A stretch of 64,000 nucleotides of DNA from Micromonospora sp. RP3T (GCF_003027925.1 NZ_PYPS01000009.1:121551-185550), one strand, 5' to 3'; shown: positions 33,158-40,796, numbered from the stretch's first letter. The notes: generated by a model not told the origin, from the letters alone. Numbers and translations are program-made.

Positions 33158-33422
33158 CTGGCCGTCCGCCTTCGAGAAGATCATGCGTGCCCACCTGCCT
33201 CGGCTGGACCCGGCCGCCCCGCTGACCGCGACCCTGCGACCAGCCGATCAGGGCGTCGACTCGCTCGCCCTGGTGAGTCTGCTGCTCGAACTCGAGGAGG
33301 AGTTCGACGTCCCGGTGCCCGACGACGCACTGCTCGATCTCCACTCCGTCGATGTCGGTCAGCTCGCCGCCCTGATGGGCTGCGCCGGCAACGCACTCGG
33401 CGAAGCGGAGGTCGGCCGATGA
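33147..33422 (+). CDS. acyl carrier protein 1
   Basis: A 91-residue carrier protein. The phosphopantetheine site is Ser39 in GVDSLALVSLLLELEEEF, followed by the typical acidic helix II and a short helix IV region. ATG 33147 has a strong GGAGAGGGAG ribosome site and overlaps the previous gene by 11 bp. The following gene overlaps its stop (ATGA). It would carry an acyl or aminoacyl intermediate as a thioester. No phosphopantetheinyl transferase is in the window, so one encoded elsewhere must serve it. Confidence 0.9.
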   Translation: MPDSWPSAFEKIMRAHLPRLDPAAPLTATLRPADQGVDSLALVSLLLELEEEFDVPVPDDALLDLHSVDVGQLAALMGCAGNALGEAEVGR

Positions 33423-34576
33423 CCGGTCCTGAGCTCGAGCTGCCGGCGGAGGCGCGCCTCCTGGTCGCGCTGGCGCGGCTACGGCCCGACACCGACGTGC
33501 GTGGTCGGGTCCATGACCTGTTGACCCGACACGAGGAGTTCGACTGGGGACGGTTCGTCGATCTGGCGAGCCGGCACATGGTGCTGCCGCTGATCTCCCG
33601 GAACGTCCTGCGCAACCGGCTCTCGCACGACGACGACGGACGCCAGCAGATGCCCTACGCGTGGCTCTACGCCGACGTCTACCAGGGCACCCGGCGTCGG
33701 AACCTGGCCCTGAGCGACGAGTTCGGCTGGGTGCTCGGGCAGCTCAACGCCGCCGGGCTGCGGTATGTCATCCGCAAGGGCCCGGCCCTCACGGACGGCC
33801 TCTACCGGGATCCCGGCACCCGGCGGATTTCCGACCTCGACGTCCTCATCCGGCGTACGGATCTGCCCGTCCTTGCCGAGGTGGCCACCGCGGCCGGCTA
33901 CGACGTCGGGAAAGTGACGCCCACGGGCACCCGGATCGCGCCCTTCGACCGGCGCACCACGCTCTATTGGCAGGTCAACCTGGGCAACGTGGCACTGCCC
34001 TATCTCAAGCTGGGACACCGGCCCGAGGTGGAGACCTTCATCCTCTCCCCGTGCTTCAGCCTCTTCCAGCCCAACGCCGGCCTGCCGCTGAGCCCCGACC
34101 CGTTCCTGGAGCGTGCGACGCCCACCGTGATCTATGGCCAGCCCGCCCGGGTGCTGGACCCCGCCGACCAACTCATCGACGCCTGCGTGCAGTTGCACGC
34201 CGAAGCGACCCTGCTCTACTACATCGAGAGCGACAAGGACCTCACCTTGCGCAAGTTCGTCGACCTCGTCGAACTGCTGCACGTCAGCACGGCGCAGGAC
34301 CTGTCCCGGTTCCGTACTCGAGCACACGAGCTGGGCTGCGGGCCGAGCGTGCACTACGCCCTGCACTACACGCGGCAACTCTATCCGGAGGCCGTGCCGC
34401 CGGGGCTCGCCGAGGAGTTCCAGCCGGCCGACACGGCCTATCTCGACGAGTACGGCGGCTTCGACGGCACGCCGAAGCGGTGGGACGTCGGCTTCACCGA
34501 GCGCATGTTCGACCGCGGCCGGCGCCACGCCGTCGAGGTGCGCAGCAACGTTCCCGGCACGAGATCGAGCGTGTAG
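33419..34576 (+). CDS. nucleotidyltransferase-fold protein (NTP_transf_5-like)
   Basis: A 385-residue protein with the pattern of the uncharacterised nucleotidyltransferase family: YVIRKGPALTDGLYRDPGTR near residue 110 followed by RISDLDVLIRR, which supplies the two acidic metal ligands. The rest is helical and not recognisable. Such proteins occur in several natural-product and peptide-modifying clusters with unproven roles, possibly adenylyl or nucleotidyl transfer. It is translationally coupled to the carrier protein before it (ATGA) and followed after two bases by the NDP-kinase-like gene. This neighbourhood suggests nucleotide- or phosphate-based activation in the pathway, which is inference. 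Confidence 0.75.
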   Translation: MTGPELELPAEARLLVALARLRPDTDVRGRVHDLLTRHEEFDWGRFVDLASRHMVLPLISRNVLRNRLSHDDDGRQQMPYAWLYADVYQGTRRRNLALSDEFGWVLGQLNAAGLRYVIRKGPALTDGLYRDPGTRRISDLDVLIRRTDLPVLAEVATAAGYDVGKVTPTGTRIAPFDRRTTLYWQVNLGNVALPYLKLGHRPEVETFILSPCFSLFQPNAGLPLSPDPFLERATPTVIYGQPARVLDPADQLIDACVQLHAEATLLYYIESDKDLTLRKFVDLVELLHVSTAQDLSRFRTRAHELGCGPSVHYALHYTRQLYPEAVPPGLAEEFQPADTAYLDEYGGFDGTPKRWDVGFTERMFDRGRRHAVEVRSNVPGTRSSV

Positions 34577-34578
34577 CA

Positions 34579-35577
34579 GTGTCATCGATGGTGGATGTGA
34601 TCGATGCCCTGCCGCTCGACGATGGGGCCGTGACCCGGTTACGGGCGCGGCACGGCGAGCACTGCACGCCCCTCGCGTTTCTGCTGGTCCGGCCCGACGC
34701 AGTGCGACAGGGGTTGAGCTGGGCGATCCTGGACGAGCTTCGCCGGGAGGGCCTGACGCCGCTGGAGATCGGTGTGGTCCGGCCACACCCTCGGCAGCTC
34801 GAGGAGCTGTACCTGTCGACCCAGATCCGGATGGCCGAGGCGGGACAGCGACCCATGTGGTGGTACATGCCCCGCTACTACGAACTGGCGCCTGCGGTCG
34901 CGGTGCTGCTGACCGGTGGGCCGAACGAGACGGGAGCGGCCGAGCGGCTGACCGTGCTGAAGGGCCCGGCCAACCCGGCGCAGACGCGTCCGGGGCAGCT
35001 CCGCTACCGCTACCGGTCACAGAACATGCTGATGTCGATCGTCCACTCGTCGGAAGACGCCGACAGCGCGATCCGGGAGGCGTGCCTGTTCTTCGGCGAG
35101 CAACGGGTCGACGAGGCGATCAGCCGACGTTGCCCGGCCGTGCTCGACGCCGCCGAAATCCCGGCCGTGCCGGCGATGCTGCCGACCTTTCACCAGATCG
35201 TGGCCGCCACCCAGATCGCCCTGCTTGACCGGCTCCAGCCGCGCATCGAGTGCCGCCGGGAGGCAGTCATGGTGCGCACCGCCCTCCAGCAGGCGCACGG
35301 CGGTGACCTGACGGACCCGGTCTACCGACGCCGGACCCGGGCGTTGCGGGCACCGTGGCGGTACGCCAGCCCGCTGCGCGAGGAGCTGAGCAGCCGCCGC
35401 GACCCCGAGTCCGTCTATCTCACCTGGTCGATGCAGATGTCGCAGACGGCGGCCACCTTCGGCGACGGTGTCGTCGACCACCTGCGGAACCTGCGCGTGG
35501 ACCTCGACGACTGGGCGGAGACGGTTCTGGTCAGCGGCTGGGGCTTCCACTCCCTCATAGAAAGGACAGGGCCATGA
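34579..35577 (+). CDS. nucleoside diphosphate kinase-like protein with C-terminal extension
   Basis: A 332-residue protein whose first 180 residues follow the NDK fold: FLLVRPDAVRQG (canonical KPDAV with Lys changed to Arg38), VAVLLTGGPNETGAAERLTV, LKGPANPAQTRPGQLRYRYR and MSIVHSSEDADSAIREACLF. His156 is the phospho-accepting His. About 150 residues of unknown helical sequence follow, more than double the normal NDK length of about 140. It could be a phosphotransferase adapted to a cluster intermediate. GTG 34579 begins two bases after the previous stop; ATG 34588 is an alternative. Its stop overlaps the start of a 30-residue ORF (ATGA). Confidence 0.75.
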   Translation: MSSMVDVIDALPLDDGAVTRLRARHGEHCTPLAFLLVRPDAVRQGLSWAILDELRREGLTPLEIGVVRPHPRQLEELYLSTQIRMAEAGQRPMWWYMPRYYELAPAVAVLLTGGPNETGAAERLTVLKGPANPAQTRPGQLRYRYRSQNMLMSIVHSSEDADSAIREACLFFGEQRVDEAISRRCPAVLDAAEIPAVPAMLPTFHQIVAATQIALLDRLQPRIECRREAVMVRTALQQAHGGDLTDPVYRRRTRALRAPWRYASPLREELSSRRDPESVYLTWSMQMSQTAATFGDGVVDHLRNLRVDLDDWAETVLVSGWGFHSLIERTGP

Positions 35578-35666
35578 CCGAGCCGAGCACCTCCCGCGTC
35601 ACCGGCAGCAGACGCGACATCGGCACCGCGCCGGGTGGGCCGCCGAAGCTCACCCCGGCCAGTTGA
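35574..35666 (+). CDS. 30-residue small ORF, candidate peptide
   Basis: A short reading frame coupled to the NDK-like gene by an ATGA overlap and preceded by AAAGGACAGG at good spacing. The translation is rich in Thr, Ser, Pro, Arg and Gly, has no Cys, and ends GGPPKLTPAS. Third codon positions are almost all G or C, as in real genes here. The flavin reductase starts 11 bp later. It may be a genuine small peptide (precursor or scaffold) or only a translational link. No family recognised. Confidence 0.45.
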   Translation: MTEPSTSRVTGSRRDIGTAPGGPPKLTPAS

Positions 35667-35677
35667 TCGGCTGAGCC

Positions 35678-36211
35678 GTGACAACCGACTGCTCGCCACA
35701 CCACATGTCATCCGGACGGCCGGACGCTGACGCCTTCCGGGAGGTGATGGCGCTGTTCCCGACCGGCGTCGTCGCCGTCACTGCCCAAGGCGACGACGGC
35801 CCGACCGGCTTGACGATCGGGTCGTTCTTCTCGGTGTCGATCCACCCGTGCCTCATCGGGTTCTGCGTCAACCGTTCGTCGCGCACCTGGCAACGGATGA
35901 GGAAATCCGTCCGACTGTGTGTGAACGTCCTCGCCGAGGACCAGCACCGGGTCAGCAGGATTCTGGCCCACCAGGTGGATCCCGAAGGCTTCGCCCTGGT
36001 CAGTTGGCCGGCGAACGGTGCGGGCATACCGGCCGTTGCCGGCGCGCTGGCCTGGATCGCATGCGACGTCGTCGACCTGCACGATGCCGGCACGCACTCG
36101 GTGGTCATCGCAGCGGTCGGTGACCTGGCCATCGTCCGATCCGGCGGCCCGCTCGTCCACTGCCAACGCCGCTACCACTCGATCACCCGCATTGTCGCGC
36201 CCACGTCGTAG
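35678..36211 (+). CDS. flavin reductase (HpaC-like FMN-binding domain)
   Basis: A 177-residue flavin reductase of the FMN-binding split-barrel type: ALFPTGVVAVTAQGDDGPTG, TIGSFFSVSIHPCLIGFCVN, and VNVLAEDQHRVSRILA are the family landmarks, and the conserved GDLAIVRSGGPLVHCQRRYH segment ends it. It should reduce FMN or FAD with NAD(P)H and supply a partner monooxygenase. The most obvious partner is the acyl-CoA-dehydrogenase-like protein in the same operon. GTG 35678 is the first in-frame start, with ATG 35705 as an alternative. A 54-residue ORF follows after 37 bp. Confidence 0.92.
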   Translation: MTTDCSPHHMSSGRPDADAFREVMALFPTGVVAVTAQGDDGPTGLTIGSFFSVSIHPCLIGFCVNRSSRTWQRMRKSVRLCVNVLAEDQHRVSRILAHQVDPEGFALVSWPANGAGIPAVAGALAWIACDVVDLHDAGTHSVVIAAVGDLAIVRSGGPLVHCQRRYHSITRIVAPTS

Positions 36212-36248
36212 TTCGTGCCTAGGCCATCCCGCCAGCGAAGGAGAAGAC

Positions 36249-36413
36249 ATGCTGAACCTCCGTGCCGATGCCGCGCGTTCGGCGGCCGACGAGCCCCGGG
36301 ACACGGTCCCATCGATGGCGACCGTCCGTCACCGACGTCCGCGACCGGTCGGCCCGGCAACCCCCACCACGACTGGCCTGGCCGCCACAGCCCGGCCGAC
36401 GACGACGGCATGA
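36249..36413 (+). CDS. 54-residue small ORF, candidate peptide
   Basis: A short frame with a strong ribosome site (AAGGAG, five bases before ATG 36249) that overlaps the start of the C39-like gene as ATGA. The N-terminal half is acidic/Ala-rich (LRADAARSAADEPRD), the middle is basic (RHRRPRP), and the C-terminal third is Thr/Pro/Ala-rich, ending RPTTTA. There is no Cys. GC at third positions is lower than in neighbouring genes. A leader-like acidic half followed by a simple C terminus is what a precursor or scaffold peptide could look like, but no known family is matched. Confidence 0.45.
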   Translation: MLNLRADAARSAADEPRDTVPSMATVRHRRPRPVGPATPTTTGLAATARPTTTA

Positions 36414-37327
36414 CAACGTCCACCAGACCGAGCATCGTCATTCGAGGCCAGGCACCCTTCGGTACCTGCTTCATGCAGGCGGTCGCGGCGGTGGCCACCG
36501 AGCACGGAGTGCCCGACGCAGCGGCTCGACTCGGGCCCAGCTGGGGTTTTCGGCGGCTGGCGGGACATCGGCTGGGCGGCGGGGAACGGTGGCTCGCGGG
36601 CACGGCCCGGCTCACCGGTCTGCGGCTGCAACGATTCGCGCAGACCGACTGGGCCGAGCTGGCCCAGGCCGAGCGGGCGGCCCTGGCCGACTCGGCGCAG
36701 CTGATCGTGGCGGTCGACTCGTTCGACATCGAGTCCCCGTACCGGGATCACGAGCACCTGACGCACGCGTTGGTGCTGCACCGGTACGCCGGAGACGAGG
36801 TCGTCGTGGCCGACATGACGAACCGCCCTGAGCCGCACTCGCTCCCGCTGCACGTGTACCAGAAGACCCGGCTCAGCCCGGTCGCCGGCGGATTCGGCAT
36901 CGTCTGTCGCGGCGTCGTCGGCGTACCCCCGCCGTCCGACATCGTGGCGGACAGGTTACGAGCAGAGCTGCCCGCACACAGGGTTGAGCTCGCTGTCCTG
37001 GAACAGTTCATCACCGACGTCCGCGAGGGACGCACCGGCCCCGACGTCGACATCGCGGACGTGGCCGCCGAACGGCTGGCACTCAGCCAGGTCGTCGCCC
37101 CGCCGAACGGACCAGACGATCGGTGGACGCCGGTAGCCGACGCGTTAGCCGATCTGTCCCACCGTTGGTACATCGTGCACGCGATGGCCTGGGCGGCCAC
37201 CCGCGGCACCGGCACCCTTCGGCCGGCCCGACTCGTCCGCATGCTCACCAACCTGGCGACCCGCGAAGCCGACCTGAACACCCGGCTGAGCGCGATCATG
37301 CAGGTCGGCTCCCCCTGTCCACGTTGA
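36410..37327 (+). CDS. C39-like / BtrH-DUF1839-type protein
   Basis: A 305-residue protein with a papain-like catalytic order: Cys20 in FGTCFMQAVAAVA, a beta segment IVAVDSFDIESPYR, His119 in HLTHALVLHRY and Asp135 in VVVADMTN. This is the layout of BtrH-type acyltransferases, which move an acyl group from a carrier protein to an amine, and of DUF1839 proteins that I recall beside amino acid:carrier-protein ligases. The C-terminal half is helical and unassigned. Its start overlaps the 54-residue ORF and a carrier protein follows, so transfer of an aminoacyl group from the carrier to an acceptor is the best guess. It could instead hydrolyse the thioester. Confidence 0.65.
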   Translation: MTTSTRPSIVIRGQAPFGTCFMQAVAAVATEHGVPDAAARLGPSWGFRRLAGHRLGGGERWLAGTARLTGLRLQRFAQTDWAELAQAERAALADSAQLIVAVDSFDIESPYRDHEHLTHALVLHRYAGDEVVVADMTNRPEPHSLPLHVYQKTRLSPVAGGFGIVCRGVVGVPPPSDIVADRLRAELPAHRVELAVLEQFITDVREGRTGPDVDIADVAAERLALSQVVAPPNGPDDRWTPVADALADLSHRWYIVHAMAWAATRGTGTLRPARLVRMLTNLATREADLNTRLSAIMQVGSPCPR

Positions 37328-37344
37328 CCGATGAGGAGACGCCA

Positions 37345-37602
37345 GTGGAAGACCGTATATCCGCACTCGTGTTGCGGTTCGCCCAGCTCGATGCCGCGGC
37401 GGATGCCCTCGACCCGAACACCGACCTGTGGGACGCAGGCATGTCGTCGATGCACAGCGTCAGCGTGATGATGGCCGTCGAGGAGGAGTTCGGCGTCGAG
37501 TTCACCGAAGGGCTACTGACCCGCGCGACGTTCACCTCGGTCGCGTCCATCGCACGCGCGGTGCGGAAGCTGCGCGACTCGGATCCGGCGGTGGCCCGAT
37601 GA
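37345..37602 (+). CDS. acyl (aminoacyl) carrier protein 2
   Basis: An 85-residue carrier protein with phosphopantetheine Ser35 in DAGMSSMHSVSVMMAVEEEF. The DSL triad is replaced by SSM, a form found in carriers that partner aaRS-like amino acid ligases. GTG 37345 has GAGGAG six to eight bases upstream. It overlaps the ACAD-like gene (ATGA), so the two are made together. With the ligase two genes downstream, this is probably the carrier that receives the amino acid. Confidence 0.9.
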   Translation: MEDRISALVLRFAQLDAAADALDPNTDLWDAGMSSMHSVSVMMAVEEEFGVEFTEGLLTRATFTSVASIARAVRKLRDSDPAVAR

Positions 37603-38744
37603 CGGCCACGGTGACGGAAACGCCGAGCGACGTGGTGGCCGCCGCCCGACACGTCGCTGCCACCCTGGCAGAGCATGCCGACTCAGTCGACAACGAAGCG
37701 GCCTTCCCTGCGGCGTCGGTCGCGGCACTGCACCGGGCCGGTCTGCTCGCGCCAGTCCTCGATCGCTCCCTGTCGGACCTCGTCGCGATCGCCGCCGAGC
37801 TGGGCAAGGCGTGTGGCTCCACCTCGATGATCTGGGCGATGCATCAGGTCCAGCTGGCCTGCGTCGCCCGCCACCACGGTGGATCCGCGCCGTTACGCAC
37901 CGCGCTCAAGGACATCGTCGTCGACGGGACACTGATCGCCTCCGTCACCTCAGAGGCCGGTATCGGCGGCAGCCTGCGTACCAGCGGCGCGGCTCTGGAA
38001 CGCCACGGAGATCGGGTCCGCCTGACAAAGCGGGCACCCACCGTCTCGTACGGCGCTTACGCCTGCGCCTATCTGGTCACCGCCCGGCGGGACGCGCAGG
38101 CCGCGGCCGGCGACCAGATCGCTGTGCTCGCCCCGGCGGACGCCTGTGCGCTCACGCCGGCCGGACCCCCGTGGAATCCCATGGGCATGCGGGGCACCTG
38201 TAGTCCGGGGTTCGAGTTCCACACCGAGGTGCCGGCCGGATACGTCCTGACCGACCCCTTCGAGCGGATCGCCAGCGCGACCATGGTGCCGCTGTCACAC
38301 CTGCTGTGGGCAGCATGCTGGTTCGGCATCGCCGCTGCCGCGTTCCGTCGTGCGCAACAGGCCGTCCGGGGACGCATGCGCGGCAACCCCGACCTGGTCG
38401 ATCCGCGGCTGGCGGAGGCCGCCGGGCGGATGGACCAGATGGGGGCCGCGCTAGCAACCACCGTCCGCCGCTTCGAGCCGATCTGGGCGGACCCGGGTGC
38501 CGTCGACGAGCACGGTGGCCCCACCCTCACCTTGGCCGTGAACAACCTCAAGGTCACTGTCTCCACCCTTGCCGTCGACGTCGCGGTTGCGGCCCTCGAA
38601 ATCTGCGGGATGCCCGGCTATGCCGAGGCCGGCCCCCTATCGGTCGCTCGGCCGCTGCGCGACCTGTACTCCGCTCGCCTCATGATCGGCAACGAGCGCC
38701 TGATGACCGCCAACGCCCGACTCAGCCTATGGAAACGAGCCTAG
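37599..38744 (+). CDS. acyl-CoA dehydrogenase-fold flavoprotein, likely acting on carrier-bound substrate
   Basis: A 381-residue ACAD-superfamily protein. The N-terminal helical domain contains GKACGSTSMIWAMHQVQL, the beta domain has SVTSEAGIGGSLRTSGAALE, and the C-terminal helical bundle ends EICGMPGYAEAGPL then RPLRDLYSARLMIGNERLM. Family members either dehydrogenate acyl thioesters or, in the group D type, act as monooxygenases with a separate flavin reductase. A flavin reductase is encoded in this operon, so oxygenation (for example alpha/beta- or N-hydroxylation of a carrier-bound amino acid) is as likely as dehydrogenation. The catalytic Glu cannot be placed by eye. Coupled to carrier protein 2. 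Confidence 0.85.
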   Translation: MTATVTETPSDVVAAARHVAATLAEHADSVDNEAAFPAASVAALHRAGLLAPVLDRSLSDLVAIAAELGKACGSTSMIWAMHQVQLACVARHHGGSAPLRTALKDIVVDGTLIASVTSEAGIGGSLRTSGAALERHGDRVRLTKRAPTVSYGAYACAYLVTARRDAQAAAGDQIAVLAPADACALTPAGPPWNPMGMRGTCSPGFEFHTEVPAGYVLTDPFERIASATMVPLSHLLWAACWFGIAAAAFRRAQQAVRGRMRGNPDLVDPRLAEAAGRMDQMGAALATTVRRFEPIWADPGAVDEHGGPTLTLAVNNLKVTVSTLAVDVAVAALEICGMPGYAEAGPLSVARPLRDLYSARLMIGNERLMTANARLSLWKRA

Positions 38745-38746
38745 CC

Positions 38747-39661
38747 GTGACCGACACCTCCACCGCGGCCCAGCCGCACCTGTCCACCGCCGATGCCGCC
38801 CTCATCCCGACCGAGACACCGGGCATCGCCGTCGCCAACCGATCCTTCGACGCGATCGTGGCTGCCCTGCGATCGGCGCTGCTGACGCTAACCGCACCCC
38901 AGCAGCCGGTGTCAGTGGCCGTACCACCGGTCATCGCCCGGGCCCTGCTGGAGCGGGTCGGCTACGTCGACGGGTTCCCGAACCTCCTGGGAACGGTACA
39001 CAGCTTCGCGGGCAGTCCCGCGCGCTGGCACGAGTTGCAGCTCGCCCGGGACGAACAGAATGCGCCGTGGCACACCGCTCAGCAGATCACCGACGTAGCG
39101 GTGCTGCCGGCGACGTGCTATCACCTCTATCCGCTCTTCGAGGGGAAGGACCTGACCGAGCCGGTCGTCGTCACCGCGGAGGCGTACTGCTACCGCAACG
39201 AGGGCACCCATGAGCACGGCCGGCTCCGGAGCTTCCGGATGCGGGAATTCGTCCGGATCGGCGTGGCCGACGAGGTCACGGAATGGCGGGACGCCTGGGT
39301 GTCCCGCGCCGAACGGTGGCTTGGCGACCTCGGCCTGGACGTGTCAGTCGTGCCGGCCTCGGATCCGTTCTTTGGTGGCGCCGGCCGGCTGATGGGTGCC
39401 ACCCAGCGCGAACAACAGCTCAAGTGGGAACTGACGGCACCGGTCGGTGACGGTGCGGTCCAAGCTGTGGCCAGCGCCAACTACCACAAGGACCACTTCG
39501 GGACGCCGTTCTCGATTCGAATCGGCGGCGAGACCGCACACACCGCCTGCGCCGCGTTCGGCCTGGAACGCATCACCCTCGCCCTGCTCGCCGCGCATGG
39601 CCCCGATCCTGCAAGCTGGCCGGCCCGCGTCCGCGCCACCCTGGCGGTAGATCCGCGGTGA
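38747..39661 (+). CDS. amino acid:[carrier protein] ligase, class II aaRS-like
   Basis: A 304-residue homologue of the catalytic core of atypical seryl-tRNA synthetase without a tRNA-binding domain. Class II motif 2 reads YCYRNEGTHEHGRLRSFRMR, followed by EFVRIG; motif 3 reads CAAFGLERITLALLA. Cysteines in LPATCYHLYP and HTACAAFG could ligate the active-site zinc typical of this group. Characterised relatives activate an amino acid with ATP and load it onto a small carrier protein instead of tRNA. GTG 38747 lies just after the ACAD-like stop; ATG 38729 is an alternative. Carrier protein 2 is the natural partner. The amino acid (glycine or alanine are known in the family) cannot be decided here. 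Confidence 0.88.
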   Translation: MTDTSTAAQPHLSTADAALIPTETPGIAVANRSFDAIVAALRSALLTLTAPQQPVSVAVPPVIARALLERVGYVDGFPNLLGTVHSFAGSPARWHELQLARDEQNAPWHTAQQITDVAVLPATCYHLYPLFEGKDLTEPVVVTAEAYCYRNEGTHEHGRLRSFRMREFVRIGVADEVTEWRDAWVSRAERWLGDLGLDVSVVPASDPFFGGAGRLMGATQREQQLKWELTAPVGDGAVQAVASANYHKDHFGTPFSIRIGGETAHTACAAFGLERITLALLAAHGPDPASWPARVRATLAVDPR

Positions 39662-39748
39662 CCGGCCCGCCTCGCCGCGCTGGTGGCTCCTTCGACGGCT
39701 CGCCAGATCGTCGGCAATTCGACGGTTACCGCAGGAAGGTGAGGCGCG

Positions 39749-40645
39749 ATGACGTACCCGGCTCCGATCCCACACGCCCAGGGCGTCCAACACCTGTGCT
39801 GGGCGCCGCTGACGGGTTGGCGGTGGATCCGGGCCAACCCCGGCCACGAGGAGCTGCCCGGCGGTCGGGTGGTCCGAGTGGTCACCGGCCTTCGGGCGTA
39901 CCGCTGGGACCGTGGCCGCGTCTCACTCTTCCGCCCCCGTGACTACACGGGGCTCATCCGGCGGGCCTGTCGTGAACGCTGCATGCCGGTGGTGCCGGCC
40001 TCGCTGTTGCTCGCAGCCGCCGAGGAAGCGGTACGCCGCGCCGACCGTATCCCCGGTGGGGCATTGGACTCGCTGCATCTGACCGTGGAGCTGCGCGAGG
40101 AGGCACCCGGCCCGGGACAGCGGCGGTACTGCTGCCGACTGAGGCCGGTGATCGAGCCGTACGCCGACCGGTTGTTGCCGATCACACTCCAGATCGACCA
40201 CTCTGTGGCGGGCTTGGAAACCACCCACCATCCGTTCTTCGTTTTCGGTGACTCACGCAACGCGCGGGTATTCAGCCCGGTGCTGAGCGACGGTCCCACC
40301 ATTGCCCGGGACACCGTCGAGCAGCTCACTCGGATGCTCGGCTTTCCCCTGCGTGAGGCGAATCTCGGCCTCCATGCCTGGCGTGAGCTGATCGAGAAGG
40401 GTGCGGTGCGCGAGGCCTTCGCCTGCAGCGCTGCCCCCTTGGTCGCACCCGTGGCGGTGGTGGAGTCCCCAGTCGGCAAGATGCGAGTAGGCGATGGCCA
40501 GCCCGGCTACGTGACCATCAACATCCGGCGGGCGATGGCCCGGCTGGTACACGGGGCAATGCGCGACGCGCTGGGATGGAGTCATCTCGTGCAGCCGCCG
40601 TGCTCAGCTCGGCGAGGACGTCAGACAGGACGACTTAGGCGCTGA
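39749..40645 (+). CDS. branched-chain aminotransferase-like protein lacking the PLP lysine
   Basis: A 298-residue protein similar to class IV aminotransferases of the BCAT type. The N-terminal match is VVTGLRAYRWDRGRVSLFRP and the C-terminal match is VFGDSRNARVFSPVLSDG, TVEQLTRMLGFPLREANLGL and REAFACSAAPLVAPVAVV. The region between them, which normally contains the PLP-binding Lys, is shorter and has no lysine; the only lysines in the protein are in IEKGAV and VGKMRV near the C terminus. The usual last 20-30 residues also diverge. It is probably not a PLP aminotransferase and may be a binding protein or a decayed gene. ATG 39749 has AGGTGAGG six bases upstream. It is the last gene of the operon. 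Confidence 0.7.
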   Translation: MTYPAPIPHAQGVQHLCWAPLTGWRWIRANPGHEELPGGRVVRVVTGLRAYRWDRGRVSLFRPRDYTGLIRRACRERCMPVVPASLLLAAAEEAVRRADRIPGGALDSLHLTVELREEAPGPGQRRYCCRLRPVIEPYADRLLPITLQIDHSVAGLETTHHPFFVFGDSRNARVFSPVLSDGPTIARDTVEQLTRMLGFPLREANLGLHAWRELIEKGAVREAFACSAAPLVAPVAVVESPVGKMRVGDGQPGYVTINIRRAMARLVHGAMRDALGWSHLVQPPCSARRGRQTGRLRR

Positions 40646-40796
40646 GCGCAGGATCGCCGCCGCGCAGCGCGTCCATGACGAGGTCGAGCAGGTGGCTGCT
40701 GCGGGTTTCGACGTTCTCATCCGGGTTGATGCGCCAGAGGAAGCCGACCAGAAGCAGGAGGTCGTCGGCGGTCACGTCAGTGCGAACTTCGCCCGC
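40635..40796 (-). pseudogene. TetR-family regulator C-terminal remnant
   Basis: An open frame of about 53 codons matching only the end of TetR-type repressors: AGEVRTDVTADDLLLLVGF, LWRINPDENVETRSSHLLDL and a final GDPALSA stop. Upstream it meets a stop codon at 40795-40797, and no HTH-coding part is found. It overlaps the end of the BCAT-like gene by 11 bp. It is a leftover from the pre-existing chromosome or from an earlier rearrangement. Confidence 0.65.

Noticed and set aside
33661..34578. Long plus-strand open frame continuous with the NDK-like gene
   Set aside because: It lies over the nucleotidyltransferase gene in another frame and is only the upstream extension of the NDK-like frame; the true start is near 34579.
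39658..39942. 94-codon frame starting with a GTGA overlap after the ligase gene
   Set aside because: It runs through the well-supported start of the BCAT-like gene in another frame and is composed of Arg/Gly/Pro-rich sequence typical of shadow frames; only its start context is suggestive.
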